Virus record (IMG/VR): IMGVR_UViG_3300032287_003113 | Location: 124,001 to 188,000 of that record | Source of the DNA: a virus | DNA: 64,000 nucleotides | Direction: 5' to 3' (one strand) | Part shown: positions 20,580 through 29,352 of the stretch, piece after piece | Position numbering within the stretch: position 1 is the stretch's first letter | How the letters are laid out: every line of letters begins with the position of its first letter | Translations under genes and position numbers: made by a program | The notes under the pieces: generated by a model | Told to the model about the DNA's origin: nothing | Seen by the model: only the letters and a program-made list of their open reading frames with translations | Databases searched by the model: none

Positions 20580-21926
20580 ATGGCACGAGGAATCTTTCAA
20601 AAAATCAATGGTATATGGAAGCGGGTAATTGCTCCGTCGTATAAAGATAATGGCACGTGGAAATCCGTGCAAAAAGGATTTGTTAAACGAGACGGAGTTT
20701 GGCAACAGTTCTACCCCAGCGATGTCATTGCTGATATATTGGTAGTAGGTGGAGGCGGCGGTGGTGGAGTTGGTTATGGATATGAAGGCGGTGGTGGTGG
20801 CGGAGCCGGCGGAGTTGTATTCCAGGAAGATCAAACTTTATCGGTACTAAACGGCAACAACTACACAATTAAAGTTGGCACAGGTGGCGGCGCCAATGAA
20901 TCAGGCACATACAGCCTATTTGGCACAGGTGGTATCACATTAACAAACACAGTAACTCCGGCTGTGTACGCAGGCACATACCCAGTGTACAATGGATTTT
21001 TAAACACATACGGAGTCTGGACTCATCCAGGCATGGCTGGTGCTGCCGTTGGCACAGTATCAGCTACATACACCACACAGATACAAACAGGTCAAGATTA
21101 CACTTTACGAGTCAGTGCCGACAATGCTATAGATGTTAGCATCGACGGCAACGCAGTTGGGTCAAATGGCGATTGGGGAACATATAACGATTATCGTGTA
21201 ACATTAGCATTTGGCGTTCATACTATAGTTTGTACAGCAACAAACTGGGGCGGCCCTGCCATGTTTGCTGCAGCACTATATGATCCACAGGGACGAGTGG
21301 TTTGGGATACTCGAGCACCTATAAATTACCCTGTTGTTGTTGTAGAAAGCGGAATCACTGCATTGGGTGGCGGTAATGGCGGTTGGGGGACTTCCAATCA
21401 GACAGCAGGCTCGGGAGCCAGCGGTGGCGGCGGGTGCGGATTTGTGTATACACACGAAGGTGGCGCAGGATATCCAGGACAAGGATATGAAGGCGGTACA
21501 GGAATATGGCAAGGATTTGGCCAAGCTGGGGGTGGCGGTGGCGGTGGATTTGCTGGCGCCGGACAAGGTAGTAACGGATTTGCTGGCGGAGCAGGCGGAC
21601 CCGGAATTACTATATTGGGATTTAGTGTAGGCGGTGGCGGTGGTGGTGGCTATGGAAATCGAAGCCCATATGGTAGTGGTCCAGGCGGTCCGGGAGGCTC
21701 CGGCGGCGGAGGCGATGGAAACGGTAATAATGCACAAGCCAATACTGGTGGCGGCGGTGGTGGTGGTCTGCACGGGGGTCAAACATCGGGTGGGCGTGGT
21801 GGCGATGGTATTGTAGTGGTACAATATGCCGGTGCACCAGCATTTACAGGTGGTACAATTACCTATGATAACGGAATAACCACACATGTTTTCACTTCTA
21901 GCGGTTCGCTAACAGCATTAGGATAA
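20580..21926 (+). CDS. Glycine-rich tip adhesin-like protein (gp38-type organisation)
   Basis: A 448-residue protein. Residues 1-45 are a compact basic head (FQKINGIWKRVIAPSYKDNG and related repeats). It then has glycine tracts at about residues 59-80, a PA14-like beta insert at about 135-245 (TQIQTGQDYTLRVSADNAID region), and a long polyglycine block at about 260-425 containing at least eight GGGG-type runs separated by short variable loops. Polyglycine-II sandwiches with variable loops are the known design of T-even gp38 adhesins, which cap long tail fibres and choose the receptor. Adjacency to fibre A supports that role. Homology to gp38 itself is not claimed; the likeness is architectural. 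No frameshift was seen despite the low-complexity DNA. Confidence 0.6.
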   Translation: MARGIFQKINGIWKRVIAPSYKDNGTWKSVQKGFVKRDGVWQQFYPSDVIADILVVGGGGGGGVGYGYEGGGGGGAGGVVFQEDQTLSVLNGNNYTIKVGTGGGANESGTYSLFGTGGITLTNTVTPAVYAGTYPVYNGFLNTYGVWTHPGMAGAAVGTVSATYTTQIQTGQDYTLRVSADNAIDVSIDGNAVGSNGDWGTYNDYRVTLAFGVHTIVCTATNWGGPAMFAAALYDPQGRVVWDTRAPINYPVVVVESGITALGGGNGGWGTSNQTAGSGASGGGGCGFVYTHEGGAGYPGQGYEGGTGIWQGFGQAGGGGGGGFAGAGQGSNGFAGGAGGPGITILGFSVGGGGGGGYGNRSPYGSGPGGPGGSGGGGDGNGNNAQANTGGGGGGGLHGGQTSGGRGGDGIVVVQYAGAPAFTGGTITYDNGITTHVFTSSGSLTALG

Positions 21927-21932
21927 TATTGG

Positions 21933-21943
21933 CGATAAATAAG
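21933..21943 (+). promoter_or_regulatory. Putative late promoter box CGATAAATAAG
   Basis: CGATAAATAAG lies in the 41-base gap before fibre B and ends 24 bases before its ATG. It shares the GATAAATA core with the boxes before gp6 and gp8. This is one of the few real gaps in the virion block, which favours a regulatory role. Confidence 0.45.
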
Positions 21944-21967
21944 TTAATATAATTAAGAAATTACAAT

Positions 21968-23956
21968 ATGCCATATCAAATTAACAAAACAGACGGAACG
22001 GTATTAACAACAATTGCCGATGGAACTAGAGATACTACTACTAGTTTGAGTCTAGCTGGCCCAAATTTTGTTGGATATGGAGAATACTTGAATGAAAATC
22101 TAGTAGGTTTACTAGAAAATTTTGCCAGTAACACAGCCCCAAGTTCGGTCAATTTGCAGGGACAGTTATGGTACGATAAGAATGCACAGATTCTAAAAGT
22201 TTTCACACCACAAGGTTATGTGGCAGTTTCGGGTGTTACCAATTCTGGAAGTCAACCAGCCTTGGGCAAAAATGGCGATATTTGGTTTAACCAGTCCACT
22301 GAGCAGATGTATGTTTACGACAACAGTGGCAGCAATGCAGGTTTTAAAATTGTAGGTCCTGCATATACCAAACAACAAGGTGTCAGTGGTGCAGTTCCCG
22401 TTACTGTAGAAGATGGTTCAATCAGTGGCACATATCATAATATTTTAAAACTACAGTATGGCAACGTAACCTATGCCACTGTCAGTGCAGATTCTGCATT
22501 CTTACCAACACCGGCTATTCCAGGTTTTAGTTTTGTCAATCCTGGAATCACATTCAGTAGCAATGTAAATAATCCCACTGTCAATGCCAATGTTATAACC
22601 GGTGGCGCCAGTGGTTTGGTCATGGTAGATATCGTCAATCGTCAATTGCAAGGAACCTTACACGGCAACGTGGTAGCCACAACATTGAGTGGTACATTAA
22701 CTGGCAATGTCATTGGTAATTTAACTGGTAATGTAGTGGCCACAACGCTACGCGGTAACTTAACTGGTAATCTTTCTGCAACAGTTACACACTCTACAAA
22801 CTTTAGCAGCGGTAATGCTGTAATCACTGGCGGCTATGTACAAAATTTAGCTAACGTATCGGCCGCAGTTGGCACAATAACAACATTATCTAGTACTACC
22901 GGTCAAGCAACCAACTTCAGTTCAAGTAATGTTTTGGTTACTGGTGGTGCAGTTACAGGACTACTTAACTTTTCAACCTTGGTTGGTCAAAGCACAAACT
23001 TCAGTAGTGGTAACATACGTGTTAGTGGTGGTAGTGCAACCGGACTGCTTAATTTTTCAACCTCGTATGGCCAAAGCACAAACTTTAGCAGCGGTAATAT
23101 TTTGGTCACTGGTGGTAGTGCAACAGATTTAACTAATTTTTCAACCACTACAGGACAAAGTACAAACTTTAGTTCAAGCAATATTTTGGTCACCGGTGGT
23201 AGTGCAACAGGACTGACTGCATACAGTGGCACAATCGGACAAGCAACCAATTTTAGTAGTAGCAACGTGTTAGTCACGGGTGGTAATGTGTCAGGAGTAA
23301 CTGGTGTCAATAACACCTTTACATCGGCCAATTTGGTTAATTCGGTAGCAACAACAAAAACAGCCGGTGACTCAACCACAGCCGTAGCCACAACAGCATT
23401 TGTACACGCAGTTTTACCCACTGGTATAATTGTGATGTGGAACAGCACAGCAGCCAGCATACCTGCAGGATGGCAGTTATGTAACGGTAGTAATGGAACT
23501 CCAGACCTGCGTGGACAATTTGTTGTGGGCGCCGGTGGCTCGTACACACCAGGGGATTCAGGCGGAGCAGCATCAGTGACGTTAAGTGCCAACGCTATGC
23601 CAATACACACGCATGAACTAACCGGATCACTAACTACTGGTTCAGCAGGATCACACTCGCATACAGCATCTGTGACTGATCCCGGACATAATCATTCGTT
23701 GCCAATTCAATACAGTGGTTCGGGTGGTAATTTCCCAGATTTAAACGGATTTTCAGGAACTCCTGTTTCTAGCCCATCACCTACAGGAACCGCTGTTACA
23801 AATATCAGCGTAAGTGTAGCTTCAGTTATAGATCACACACATTCATTGACATTGAGCGGAAATACTCAAACCGCCGGTGGTTCAGGTGGAACCACACAGC
23901 CGCATGAAAATCGTCCTCCGTACTACGCCCTATGTTACATCCAGAAAATGTACTAA
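21968..23956 (+). CDS. Tail fibre protein B with 28-residue repeats and tail-collar tip
   Basis: A 662-residue fibre. Residues 1-190 are the N-terminal attachment domain shared with fibres A and C (YQINKTDGTVLTTIADGTRD, then GQLWYDKN and GDIWFNQSTEQ units). Residues about 313-440 are tandem 28-residue repeats of the form Q-[SA]-T-N-F-S-S-x-N-x-x-V-x-G-G. Residues about 485-530 are a phage tail-collar domain (GIIVMWNSTAASIPAGWQLC, then TPDLRGQFVVG). The C-terminus carries His-rich HTHEL, HSHTAS and HNHS motifs, as in collar-type short-fibre tips where His residues can bind metal. It ends with RPPYYALCYIQK, typical of the family. Probable host-binding short or side fibre. Confidence 0.8.
   Translation: MPYQINKTDGTVLTTIADGTRDTTTSLSLAGPNFVGYGEYLNENLVGLLENFASNTAPSSVNLQGQLWYDKNAQILKVFTPQGYVAVSGVTNSGSQPALGKNGDIWFNQSTEQMYVYDNSGSNAGFKIVGPAYTKQQGVSGAVPVTVEDGSISGTYHNILKLQYGNVTYATVSADSAFLPTPAIPGFSFVNPGITFSSNVNNPTVNANVITGGASGLVMVDIVNRQLQGTLHGNVVATTLSGTLTGNVIGNLTGNVVATTLRGNLTGNLSATVTHSTNFSSGNAVITGGYVQNLANVSAAVGTITTLSSTTGQATNFSSSNVLVTGGAVTGLLNFSTLVGQSTNFSSGNIRVSGGSATGLLNFSTSYGQSTNFSSGNILVTGGSATDLTNFSTTTGQSTNFSSSNILVTGGSATGLTAYSGTIGQATNFSSSNVLVTGGNVSGVTGVNNTFTSANLVNSVATTKTAGDSTTAVATTAFVHAVLPTGIIVMWNSTAASIPAGWQLCNGSNGTPDLRGQFVVGAGGSYTPGDSGGAASVTLSANAMPIHTHELTGSLTTGSAGSHSHTASVTDPGHNHSLPIQYSGSGGNFPDLNGFSGTPVSSPSPTGTAVTNISVSVASVIDHTHSLTLSGNTQTAGGSGGTTQPHENRPPYYALCYIQKMY
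22904..23323 (+). repeat. 84-bp in-frame tandem repeat in fibre B
   Basis: Five units begin at 22904, 22988, 23072, 23156 and 23240, each 84 bases (28 codons) and each opening with CAA for Gln of Q-[SA]-TNFSS. The last unit degrades after its first half. A more divergent copy lies near 22793. There are no spacers, so this is a protein shaft repeat. Such arrays can change copy number by recombination and so alter fibre length. Confidence 0.85.
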
Positions 23957-23961
23957 ATACT
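23953..23961 (+). promoter_or_regulatory. Putative late promoter box CTAAATACT
   Basis: CTAAATACT overlaps the stop of fibre B and ends 22 bases before the ATG of fibre C. It matches the TAAATACT half of the boxes before gp6 and gp8. Spacing to the start codon is close to that seen before gp6 and fibre B. Confidence 0.4.
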
Positions 23962-23983
23962 AAGATAATCAAAGCGAAAAAAC

Positions 23984-25978
23984 ATGGCATACACAATTAA
24001 TTTAACCAATGGTACAGAAATAGTCGCAGGCGGTCTTTCCGACGGCTCTGTAGATACCAGTGCCACCAGTTTAACTCTAATTGGTAAAAACTACGCTGGC
24101 TACGGCGAAATTCTAAACGAAAATCTAGTGCACCTACTGGAAAATTTTGCCAGTCCAAATTCGGGTGCCACTTCAGGCCCACCCAATCCTTTAGCCGGAC
24201 AGCTTTGGTGGGACACAACCAATAACATTTTACGTGTGTATTCGGGCACAAGCTGGAAAATTTCAACTGGTGCTACCAGTGCTCCATTTTCAAGCCCTCC
24301 GGGAGATTTAAGTGCTCTAGGCGGGGACTTATGGTTTGATAGTACCAATCAACAGTTAAAAATATACTCTGGAGCCAATTGGGTAACAGTAGGTCCTGCT
24401 GCAACACCGGTCACAGGTGACACAGGTGCTTTCCCGAGTGTAATGACAGATACACTGGGCGGTAGCCATATTGTTACACAGATTAGAATTGCTGGTGTTC
24501 CTTATATGATCGTCAGCAAAGACACTTTTCCCAGTGCCCTAGCAGGATTCAGCACAGTTAGAGCTGGTATTAATTTTAGTACTATTGCCAGTCCAGTTAT
24601 GGGCATCAACACACAAGATATCAATGCCACGGCCAGCACCTTGGTCCAACGCGACTCATCTGCAGGCATCACTGGTGCTGGAATTACAGGTACAATATTG
24701 ACTGGTACCAACTACATTACTTCGCCAACTGTTATTGCGACAACCTCATTCAATGGAAATATTGCCGGCAATGTTACCGCAGACCTAGTAGAAGCAAGCA
24801 CTATTCGTGCGTCTGGTATCAGTGCTACGGGAGGATACACAGGCACACTATTGACCGCCAGCCAACCAAACGTGACCGGACTTGGCACTCTTACTGCACT
24901 CAATGTTAATGGCAACGTGGCCATAACTGCTGCAAGTGCCATACTCAACGGCAGTCCAATTGCTAGAATTGGCGATCCTGCCAACTTTAGTTCTATCAAC
25001 AGCACACCAATTGGCAATGCTGTGCCCAGTACCGGAGCATTTACCACACTAACAGCATCGGCCCTGACCACAACAGCGGCATTGACATCCAATGGTACTA
25101 TTATTGCCAGTACTGTACAGGCTGGAACCATTGGTAATTCAGGCGCAGTACTGTTTGGCACATTGAACTCATCAAGTGCAAGCCAGCCTAACCTTACCAC
25201 AGCATCAGCTTTGGTCAGCGTGGGCAACGTTACTACTGGTACTTGGAGTGCTACCACAGTACAACCACAATATGGTGGCACAGGTGTCAATAATGGCACA
25301 CGAACAATTACCCTGGGCGGTAGCTTAACAACCACAGCCGCTTGGACGCTTAACCAAAACGTTGAAATCAATTCTAGTCCAACCTTGCGTGGAACAAACT
25401 TTAACAGCATTCCAAATGGTGCTTTGATCAACAGCGGTATTGTTATTAACGGAATCAGTGTAGCCCTAGGCGGTACCTATAGTCAAACTTTAGTATCGAG
25501 TGTTACAGGAACAGCCAATCAAGTTATTACCAGTGCGGCATCAGGAAACATTACTCTAAGCACACCACAAGATATTGGAACAGCGAGTAACGTACGATTT
25601 GGTAGTTTGGGCATTGGTACAGCAGCGTCAGGAACCACCGGTGAAATACGTGCCACAAACAATATTGTTGCTTACTACTCAGACGATAGACTAAAAACAC
25701 GACTGGGTCGAATTGAAAACGCCCTGGACAAGATATGTAGTTTGGAAGGTTTCTACTATGAAGCCAATCAAACTGCACAAGATTTGGGTTACGCTGTTCA
25801 ACGTGAAATGGGTATCAGTGCCCAAAGCACACAATTGGTAGCACCCGAAATTGTTAAACCGGCTCCGATCGACGACCGGTACTTGACTGTGCAATACGAG
25901 CGTTTTGCTCCGTTGATCATCGAAGCTATCAAAGAGTTACGTGTTGAAATTGATGCTTTGAAAGCAAAAATTAAATAA
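23984..25978 (+). CDS. Tail fibre protein C with C-terminal S74 intramolecular chaperone
   Basis: A 664-residue fibre. The N-terminal 180 residues are the shared attachment domain (YTINLTNGTEIVAGGL, GYGEILNENLVHLLENFA, GQLWWDTTNN, GDLWFDSTNQQ). The shaft is Ser/Thr/Ala/Asn-rich. The last 100 residues are a Peptidase_S74 / endosialidase chaperone domain: YYSDDRLKTRLGRIENALDKI, then GYAVQREMG, and a terminal coiled coil (AIKELRVEIDALKAKIK). In this family the chaperone assists trimer folding and then cuts itself off after a conserved Ser-Asp step; SDDRLK fits that site. The mature fibre would therefore end near residue 565. Confidence 0.85.
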   Translation: MAYTINLTNGTEIVAGGLSDGSVDTSATSLTLIGKNYAGYGEILNENLVHLLENFASPNSGATSGPPNPLAGQLWWDTTNNILRVYSGTSWKISTGATSAPFSSPPGDLSALGGDLWFDSTNQQLKIYSGANWVTVGPAATPVTGDTGAFPSVMTDTLGGSHIVTQIRIAGVPYMIVSKDTFPSALAGFSTVRAGINFSTIASPVMGINTQDINATASTLVQRDSSAGITGAGITGTILTGTNYITSPTVIATTSFNGNIAGNVTADLVEASTIRASGISATGGYTGTLLTASQPNVTGLGTLTALNVNGNVAITAASAILNGSPIARIGDPANFSSINSTPIGNAVPSTGAFTTLTASALTTTAALTSNGTIIASTVQAGTIGNSGAVLFGTLNSSSASQPNLTTASALVSVGNVTTGTWSATTVQPQYGGTGVNNGTRTITLGGSLTTTAAWTLNQNVEINSSPTLRGTNFNSIPNGALINSGIVINGISVALGGTYSQTLVSSVTGTANQVITSAASGNITLSTPQDIGTASNVRFGSLGIGTAASGTTGEIRATNNIVAYYSDDRLKTRLGRIENALDKICSLEGFYYEANQTAQDLGYAVQREMGISAQSTQLVAPEIVKPAPIDDRYLTVQYERFAPLIIEAIKELRVEIDALKAKIK

Positions 25979-26019
25979 AACACTATAAACAGATAAGTAA
26001 TATAAACAGGAAATAAACT

Positions 26020-27015
26020 ATGAGTTATGCACAAGGCGATATAATTGATGCCTCAGACTATAATAACATTATAGGATCTGATCCCAGTAGCACTACCAAT
26101 CGTATCAACACCGTATGGGCCACGGGTTCAGGAAGTGCCGGATATGGACAAACCGCTATAAGCCAGGTCAGCACTGGCGGTGTGGTCACAGCCACACAAT
26201 GGGCCAGCTTAATTAACACCTTAAACAGTATCAGAACACACCAAACGGGCTCTGGGTCAGGTATTACCGCAGTTGTATCTGGTAACAAAATTGATTTTTT
26301 AAGTAACCTAACCACAGTTGTTGATGCTGGATACACTTCAAGATTGGCATTTGCCTCAAACTCTGCTGTAACTGCAGCCGTGGGCGGTACCCTAAGCACA
26401 GCATGGACAGTGACAGTTAGTCCACCGGGATCAAATCCTCCTGCCGGTGGATCCAGTGTAACTACTGTAAGCAGAGCATTTGGTGCTAGATGTACTTTTG
26501 CCAGCGCCGACCAAGCTAGATATTTTTTCAATGCCGGTGGCCGTTTAAAATTAAATCTCAGTGCTACACAAAACTCTAGTACCACTGCTCGTACCAACGG
26601 GATCATCAGTTTGTTGAATTTTGCCGGCGGCATTGCCACATTTGGCGCCAACACCAATGGCGGTAGAATAGGCACAGGTGGCACCTTGGTAACCAACAAT
26701 ACCAACATAGGATATTGGACAGCCACTTATGGAGCCAATGTGGAATTGGTCAACATTACCAGTACCACTGCCAATTACACCTCTGACAAAATTTATATTT
26801 TGGCCAATGTCGGTGGCAATCAAGGCAGTTACAATGGACAAGGTACGACTGTAGATTTCTGGGCCAACATTACCTCAACATCGGGCGGTGACAACGGTAC
26901 ATACAGTTTTGATGACAGCATTGGTGTCAACGTGATTCGAACCGTTGATATTAGCTGGCCAGAAACCACAAACCTAAGTAATACCTGGGGTGCGGTAACA
27001 GTTACTTCAATTTAA
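26020..27015 (+). CDS. Virion structural protein, probable tail fibre or baseplate accessory
   Basis: A 331-residue Gly/Ser/Thr/Asn-rich beta protein with no signal peptide. The N-terminus (SYAQGDIIDASDYNNIIG) followed by a TQWASLINTLNSIRTHQTG helix resembles a conserved structural protein of T4-like aquatic phages. I recognise the type but not a function. A strong ribosome site (AGGA, 8 bases before the ATG at 26020) marks the start. It is the last virion gene before the accessory cassette and is separated from it by the promoter-bearing gap 27016-27093. Confidence 0.6.
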   Translation: MSYAQGDIIDASDYNNIIGSDPSSTTNRINTVWATGSGSAGYGQTAISQVSTGGVVTATQWASLINTLNSIRTHQTGSGSGITAVVSGNKIDFLSNLTTVVDAGYTSRLAFASNSAVTAAVGGTLSTAWTVTVSPPGSNPPAGGSSVTTVSRAFGARCTFASADQARYFFNAGGRLKLNLSATQNSSTTARTNGIISLLNFAGGIATFGANTNGGRIGTGGTLVTNNTNIGYWTATYGANVELVNITSTTANYTSDKIYILANVGGNQGSYNGQGTTVDFWANITSTSGGDNGTYSFDDSIGVNVIRTVDISWPETTNLSNTWGAVTVTSI

Positions 27016-27023
27016 TTTTCCTA

Positions 27024-27038
27024 GTCAACCCAGTTGAC
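27024..27038. promoter_or_regulatory. Inverted repeat overlapping the cassette promoter -35
   Basis: GTCAAC-CCA-GTTGAC, perfect 6-base arms with a 3-base centre. The right arm shares its bases with the -35 box TTGACA. A similar TTGAC-type inverted repeat overlaps the -35 of the 63.5 kb promoter, so a shared operator is possible. Confidence 0.4.
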
Positions 27039-27062
27039 AAACCGGCATAGTTAGTGTAAACT
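27034..27062 (+). promoter_or_regulatory. Sigma-70-like promoter for the accessory cassette
   Basis: TTGACA (27034-27039), 17 bases, then TAAACT (27057-27062). The start point would be near 27069, giving a leader of about 25 bases before the ATG at 27094. This is the only sizeable gap upstream of the 23-gene run that ends at 47231. The -35 is perfect and the -10 matches four of six bases. Confidence 0.5.
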
Positions 27063-27093
27063 ATACTATGCCTTTATTCTATCCATTTTAACT

Positions 27094-27408
27094 ATGTCAG
27101 ATATCAATCAACTTGTCGAGCAAGTGCGTCTTGCTACAGATTATCAAATCAACAAACAAATCTTACGTGAAAAGATCCTAACAGATCTGCATGTTGCCCA
27201 TAACGGCGGATTATTTTTTATCACCACAGATCTAATTGGCTTTCTAACCACATGGCCTGACGACACAGTCTACCTTGAAGACACATATCATAATCCTGTT
27301 GAAGTCGACAGAATTGAATTGTTGACTTTGTGTAGAGAACACTATCAAAAAGTAATGAACCGTTGGCATCAAGAACACAATGAACTCAAACAGATCAGAA
27401 AAATCTAG
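27094..27408 (+). CDS. Conserved small protein of unknown function, first in cassette
   Basis: A 104-residue mixed-charge, predicted helical protein with no membrane segment, no Cys cluster and no motif that I recognise. It is the first gene behind the promoter at 27034. No Shine-Dalgarno sequence is visible before its ATG. Its last 29 bases overlap the next gene. Position suggests either a regulator of the cassette or an assembly factor of the preceding fibre genes; the sequence decides neither. Confidence 0.6.
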   Translation: MSDINQLVEQVRLATDYQINKQILREKILTDLHVAHNGGLFFITTDLIGFLTTWPDDTVYLEDTYHNPVEVDRIELLTLCREHYQKVMNRWHQEHNELKQIRKI

Positions 27409-28165
27409 AGGCATTGTTGCGTTTGCTATCAACACAGCAACCACAGACTATGTGAGTATTGCCAATCAAACAATCAACTTGGCCTCTTGTGTATTAGATT
27501 TACCTTATACCGTCATCACCCAAGATCATATGGCTGATATGAATTGGCACAACTATAGACATGATGTAGATCTTGGCCACGAAGTTGAATGGAAAAATTT
27601 TGGTCGCAATCTCTGTTATGAACTAAGTCCGTACGAAGAAACCCTGGTCATTGACGTGGACTATGTGGTACAAGATGCTGGACTATTAAAAATATTTGAT
27701 TTGCCGTGGGACTACTTGTTACAACGATCAGCCAGAAGTTTAAATGATGAATATGTACCCAACGTTATGGGTGCTCACAGTTTACCTTATGTATGGGCCA
27801 CGGTGTTTGCATTTAGAAAAACTACCCGTGCCAAAGCATTTTTTGACCTAGTGCAACGAATTGAAGCCAACTACCACTACTACAGAGAATTGTTTAATGC
27901 GGAAAGTAGAAGTTACAGAAATGATTATGCATTTGCTATGGCCGATGTAATACTAAATGGATTCACTGTTTCCAACATCAGTATACCTGGACCCATGCTG
28001 AACATACTACAACCAATTGAATCAATAGAGTCTCAGGGCAATCGAGTAGTTATCAAAGACAAGCAAACTGCTTATGTGGTTCCAAGAATGAACATGCATG
28101 TGATGAGTAAACAATATTTACAAAGCGACAATTTTACCAAGTTTATTAACGATGCCACAACATAA
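27380..28165 (+). CDS. GT-A-like glycosyltransferase (family 8-like)
   Basis: A 261-residue soluble protein. It opens with GIVAFAINTATTDYVSIANQ, the usual start of a nucleotide-sugar-binding GT-A fold that reads as 'value at the terminal'. The acidic D-x-D metal site is at 92-94 in ETLVIDVDYVVQD. A middle segment, NVMGAHSLPYVWATVFAFRK, fits an acceptor-side loop. It resembles the next gene (FVTFAQNTQDTDYLELAYVQ), so the two are probably paralogues. It probably transfers a sugar to a phage or host glycan; donor and acceptor are unknown. Overlaps: 29 bases with the gene before, 14 with the gene after. Confidence 0.6.
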   Translation: MNSNRSEKSRGIVAFAINTATTDYVSIANQTINLASCVLDLPYTVITQDHMADMNWHNYRHDVDLGHEVEWKNFGRNLCYELSPYEETLVIDVDYVVQDAGLLKIFDLPWDYLLQRSARSLNDEYVPNVMGAHSLPYVWATVFAFRKTTRAKAFFDLVQRIEANYHYYRELFNAESRSYRNDYAFAMADVILNGFTVSNISIPGPMLNILQPIESIESQGNRVVIKDKQTAYVVPRMNMHVMSKQYLQSDNFTKFINDATT

Positions 28166-29003
28166 AGAACCGCAGGGCTTTGTAACCTTTGCACAAAACA
28201 CACAGGATACAGACTATCTTGAGCTGGCCTACGTACAGGCATTAAATATTAAAGCAACACAAAAAGATAACAAATATGCAGTTATCGTTGATGTTGCTAC
28301 CCGGGAGAAAGTAAATGAACGTCATCATCGTGTTTTTGATTATATTATTGATCTTCCCTACGATAATAATGATCCTGCCAGTGCTAGGAAGTTTGCTAAC
28401 GAATGGCAAGTGTTTCGTCTCACGCCATTTAAAGAAACTATCAAGTTAGAATCGGACTTGTTGTTTACACGCACGATTGATCATTGGTGGACAGCATTTA
28501 GGTTAAAGAACGTTTGTCTAAGTACAGGCTGTAAAAATTATCAGGGAATTAACAGCACCATTCGAAAATATAGAGAACTGTTTGATGCAAACCATTTGCC
28601 TGATGTATATAATGGCCTGATGTATTTTAGATTTAGTTTAGAAGCCAAACAATTCTTTGAAGCCGCACAATATATACAAATGAATTGGAAGTATGTAAGG
28701 GCAGGACTTAAACAATGTGTAGAAGAAGAACCCAGCACAGACGTAATGTACGCACTGGCCGCCATCATGGTCGGACAGGAAACTTGTACAATGCCCAGCA
28801 TGGATTTCTTAAATTTCGTACACCTAAAACCCGCAATCAATGGTGTGGAAGAAACTGTACCGGTAACTGATCAAATGGTCACAGAATTTGATCGTGGTAT
28901 GATTCGTATTAACAATGTAAATCAACTACAGCCTGTACATTATTTTGAAAAAGATTTTGTTACAACAGAAATGAAGGAGTGGTATGAGTCCAGAATTTCT
29001 TGA
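28152..29003 (+). CDS. GT-A-like glycosyltransferase paralogue
   Basis: A 283-residue protein related to the preceding gene: GFVTFAQNTQDTDYLELAYV at 8-27, then LTPFKETIKLESDLLF, where E-S-D replaces D-V-D at the metal site. A DVYNGLMYFRFSLEAKQFF segment corresponds to the acceptor region of the partner. The altered acidic motif may still bind metal, or may mark a change in donor. It is translated through 14- and 20-base overlaps with its neighbours. The likeness to family 8 enzymes is by pattern only. Confidence 0.55.
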   Translation: MPQHKEPQGFVTFAQNTQDTDYLELAYVQALNIKATQKDNKYAVIVDVATREKVNERHHRVFDYIIDLPYDNNDPASARKFANEWQVFRLTPFKETIKLESDLLFTRTIDHWWTAFRLKNVCLSTGCKNYQGINSTIRKYRELFDANHLPDVYNGLMYFRFSLEAKQFFEAAQYIQMNWKYVRAGLKQCVEEEPSTDVMYALAAIMVGQETCTMPSMDFLNFVHLKPAINGVEETVPVTDQMVTEFDRGMIRINNVNQLQPVHYFEKDFVTTEMKEWYESRIS

Positions 29004-29352
29004 AGCATTACGGTTGGTTGAAGAGTACGATCGTCAACGTCCCAAATTAATTACAGAGTTTAGAATATACTATGATGAAGAAGGTCGAGTTACCATGTAC
29101 TGCGAGACTGATCATCCTGCTGATACCAATTACATTGTGATAGACAATCCTGATGTGTTTTTTAAAACCAATACCGGTAGGTTGCGTGTAATCGATGGAG
29201 AATTAAAGATTATCGACACACGACCAACACGAACACATCTTGCAAAAAGCACTACAGGACAACCAGTAGTACGAGGCATGGCTGCACTGGCATTAACGCC
29301 CACAGAACAATATCAAGACATAGAATATTATGACAGAACGACACTTAATTGA
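28984..29352 (+). CDS. Small acidic protein of unknown function
   Basis: A 122-residue protein with a helical N-terminus (SPEFLEALRLVEEYDRQRP), a central set of short beta strands (FRIYYDEEGRVTMYCE, YIVIDNPDVFF) and a flexible tail. It has no recognised catalytic motif. It overlaps both neighbours (20 and 23 bases) between two glycosyltransferase-like genes, so it may be an accessory subunit of one of them. Confidence 0.6.
   Translation: MSPEFLEALRLVEEYDRQRPKLITEFRIYYDEEGRVTMYCETDHPADTNYIVIDNPDVFFKTNTGRLRVIDGELKIIDTRPTRTHLAKSTTGQPVVRGMAALALTPTEQYQDIEYYDRTTLN

Noticed and set aside
21276-21887. Long minus-strand ORF opposite the glycine-rich gene
   Set aside because: GGN codons read backwards give an ORF rich in Thr, Ala and Ser. 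It has no ribosome site, no neighbours on that strand and no plausible fold. A shadow of low-complexity DNA.
22904-23323. Regular repeats that might suggest a CRISPR array
   Set aside because: The 84-bp units are contiguous without spacers and encode a protein repeat in frame.
24712-25431. 239-residue minus-strand ORF opposite fibre C
   Set aside because: Composition is the mirror of Asn/Thr/Gly-rich fibre codons, no start signal, and all surrounding genes are on the plus strand.
27068-27091. Seven-codon upstream ORF (MPLFYPF) ending 2 bases before the first cassette gene
   Set aside because: Its ATG lies at or just before the expected transcription start at about 27069, so it is unlikely to be translated, and it has no ribosome site.
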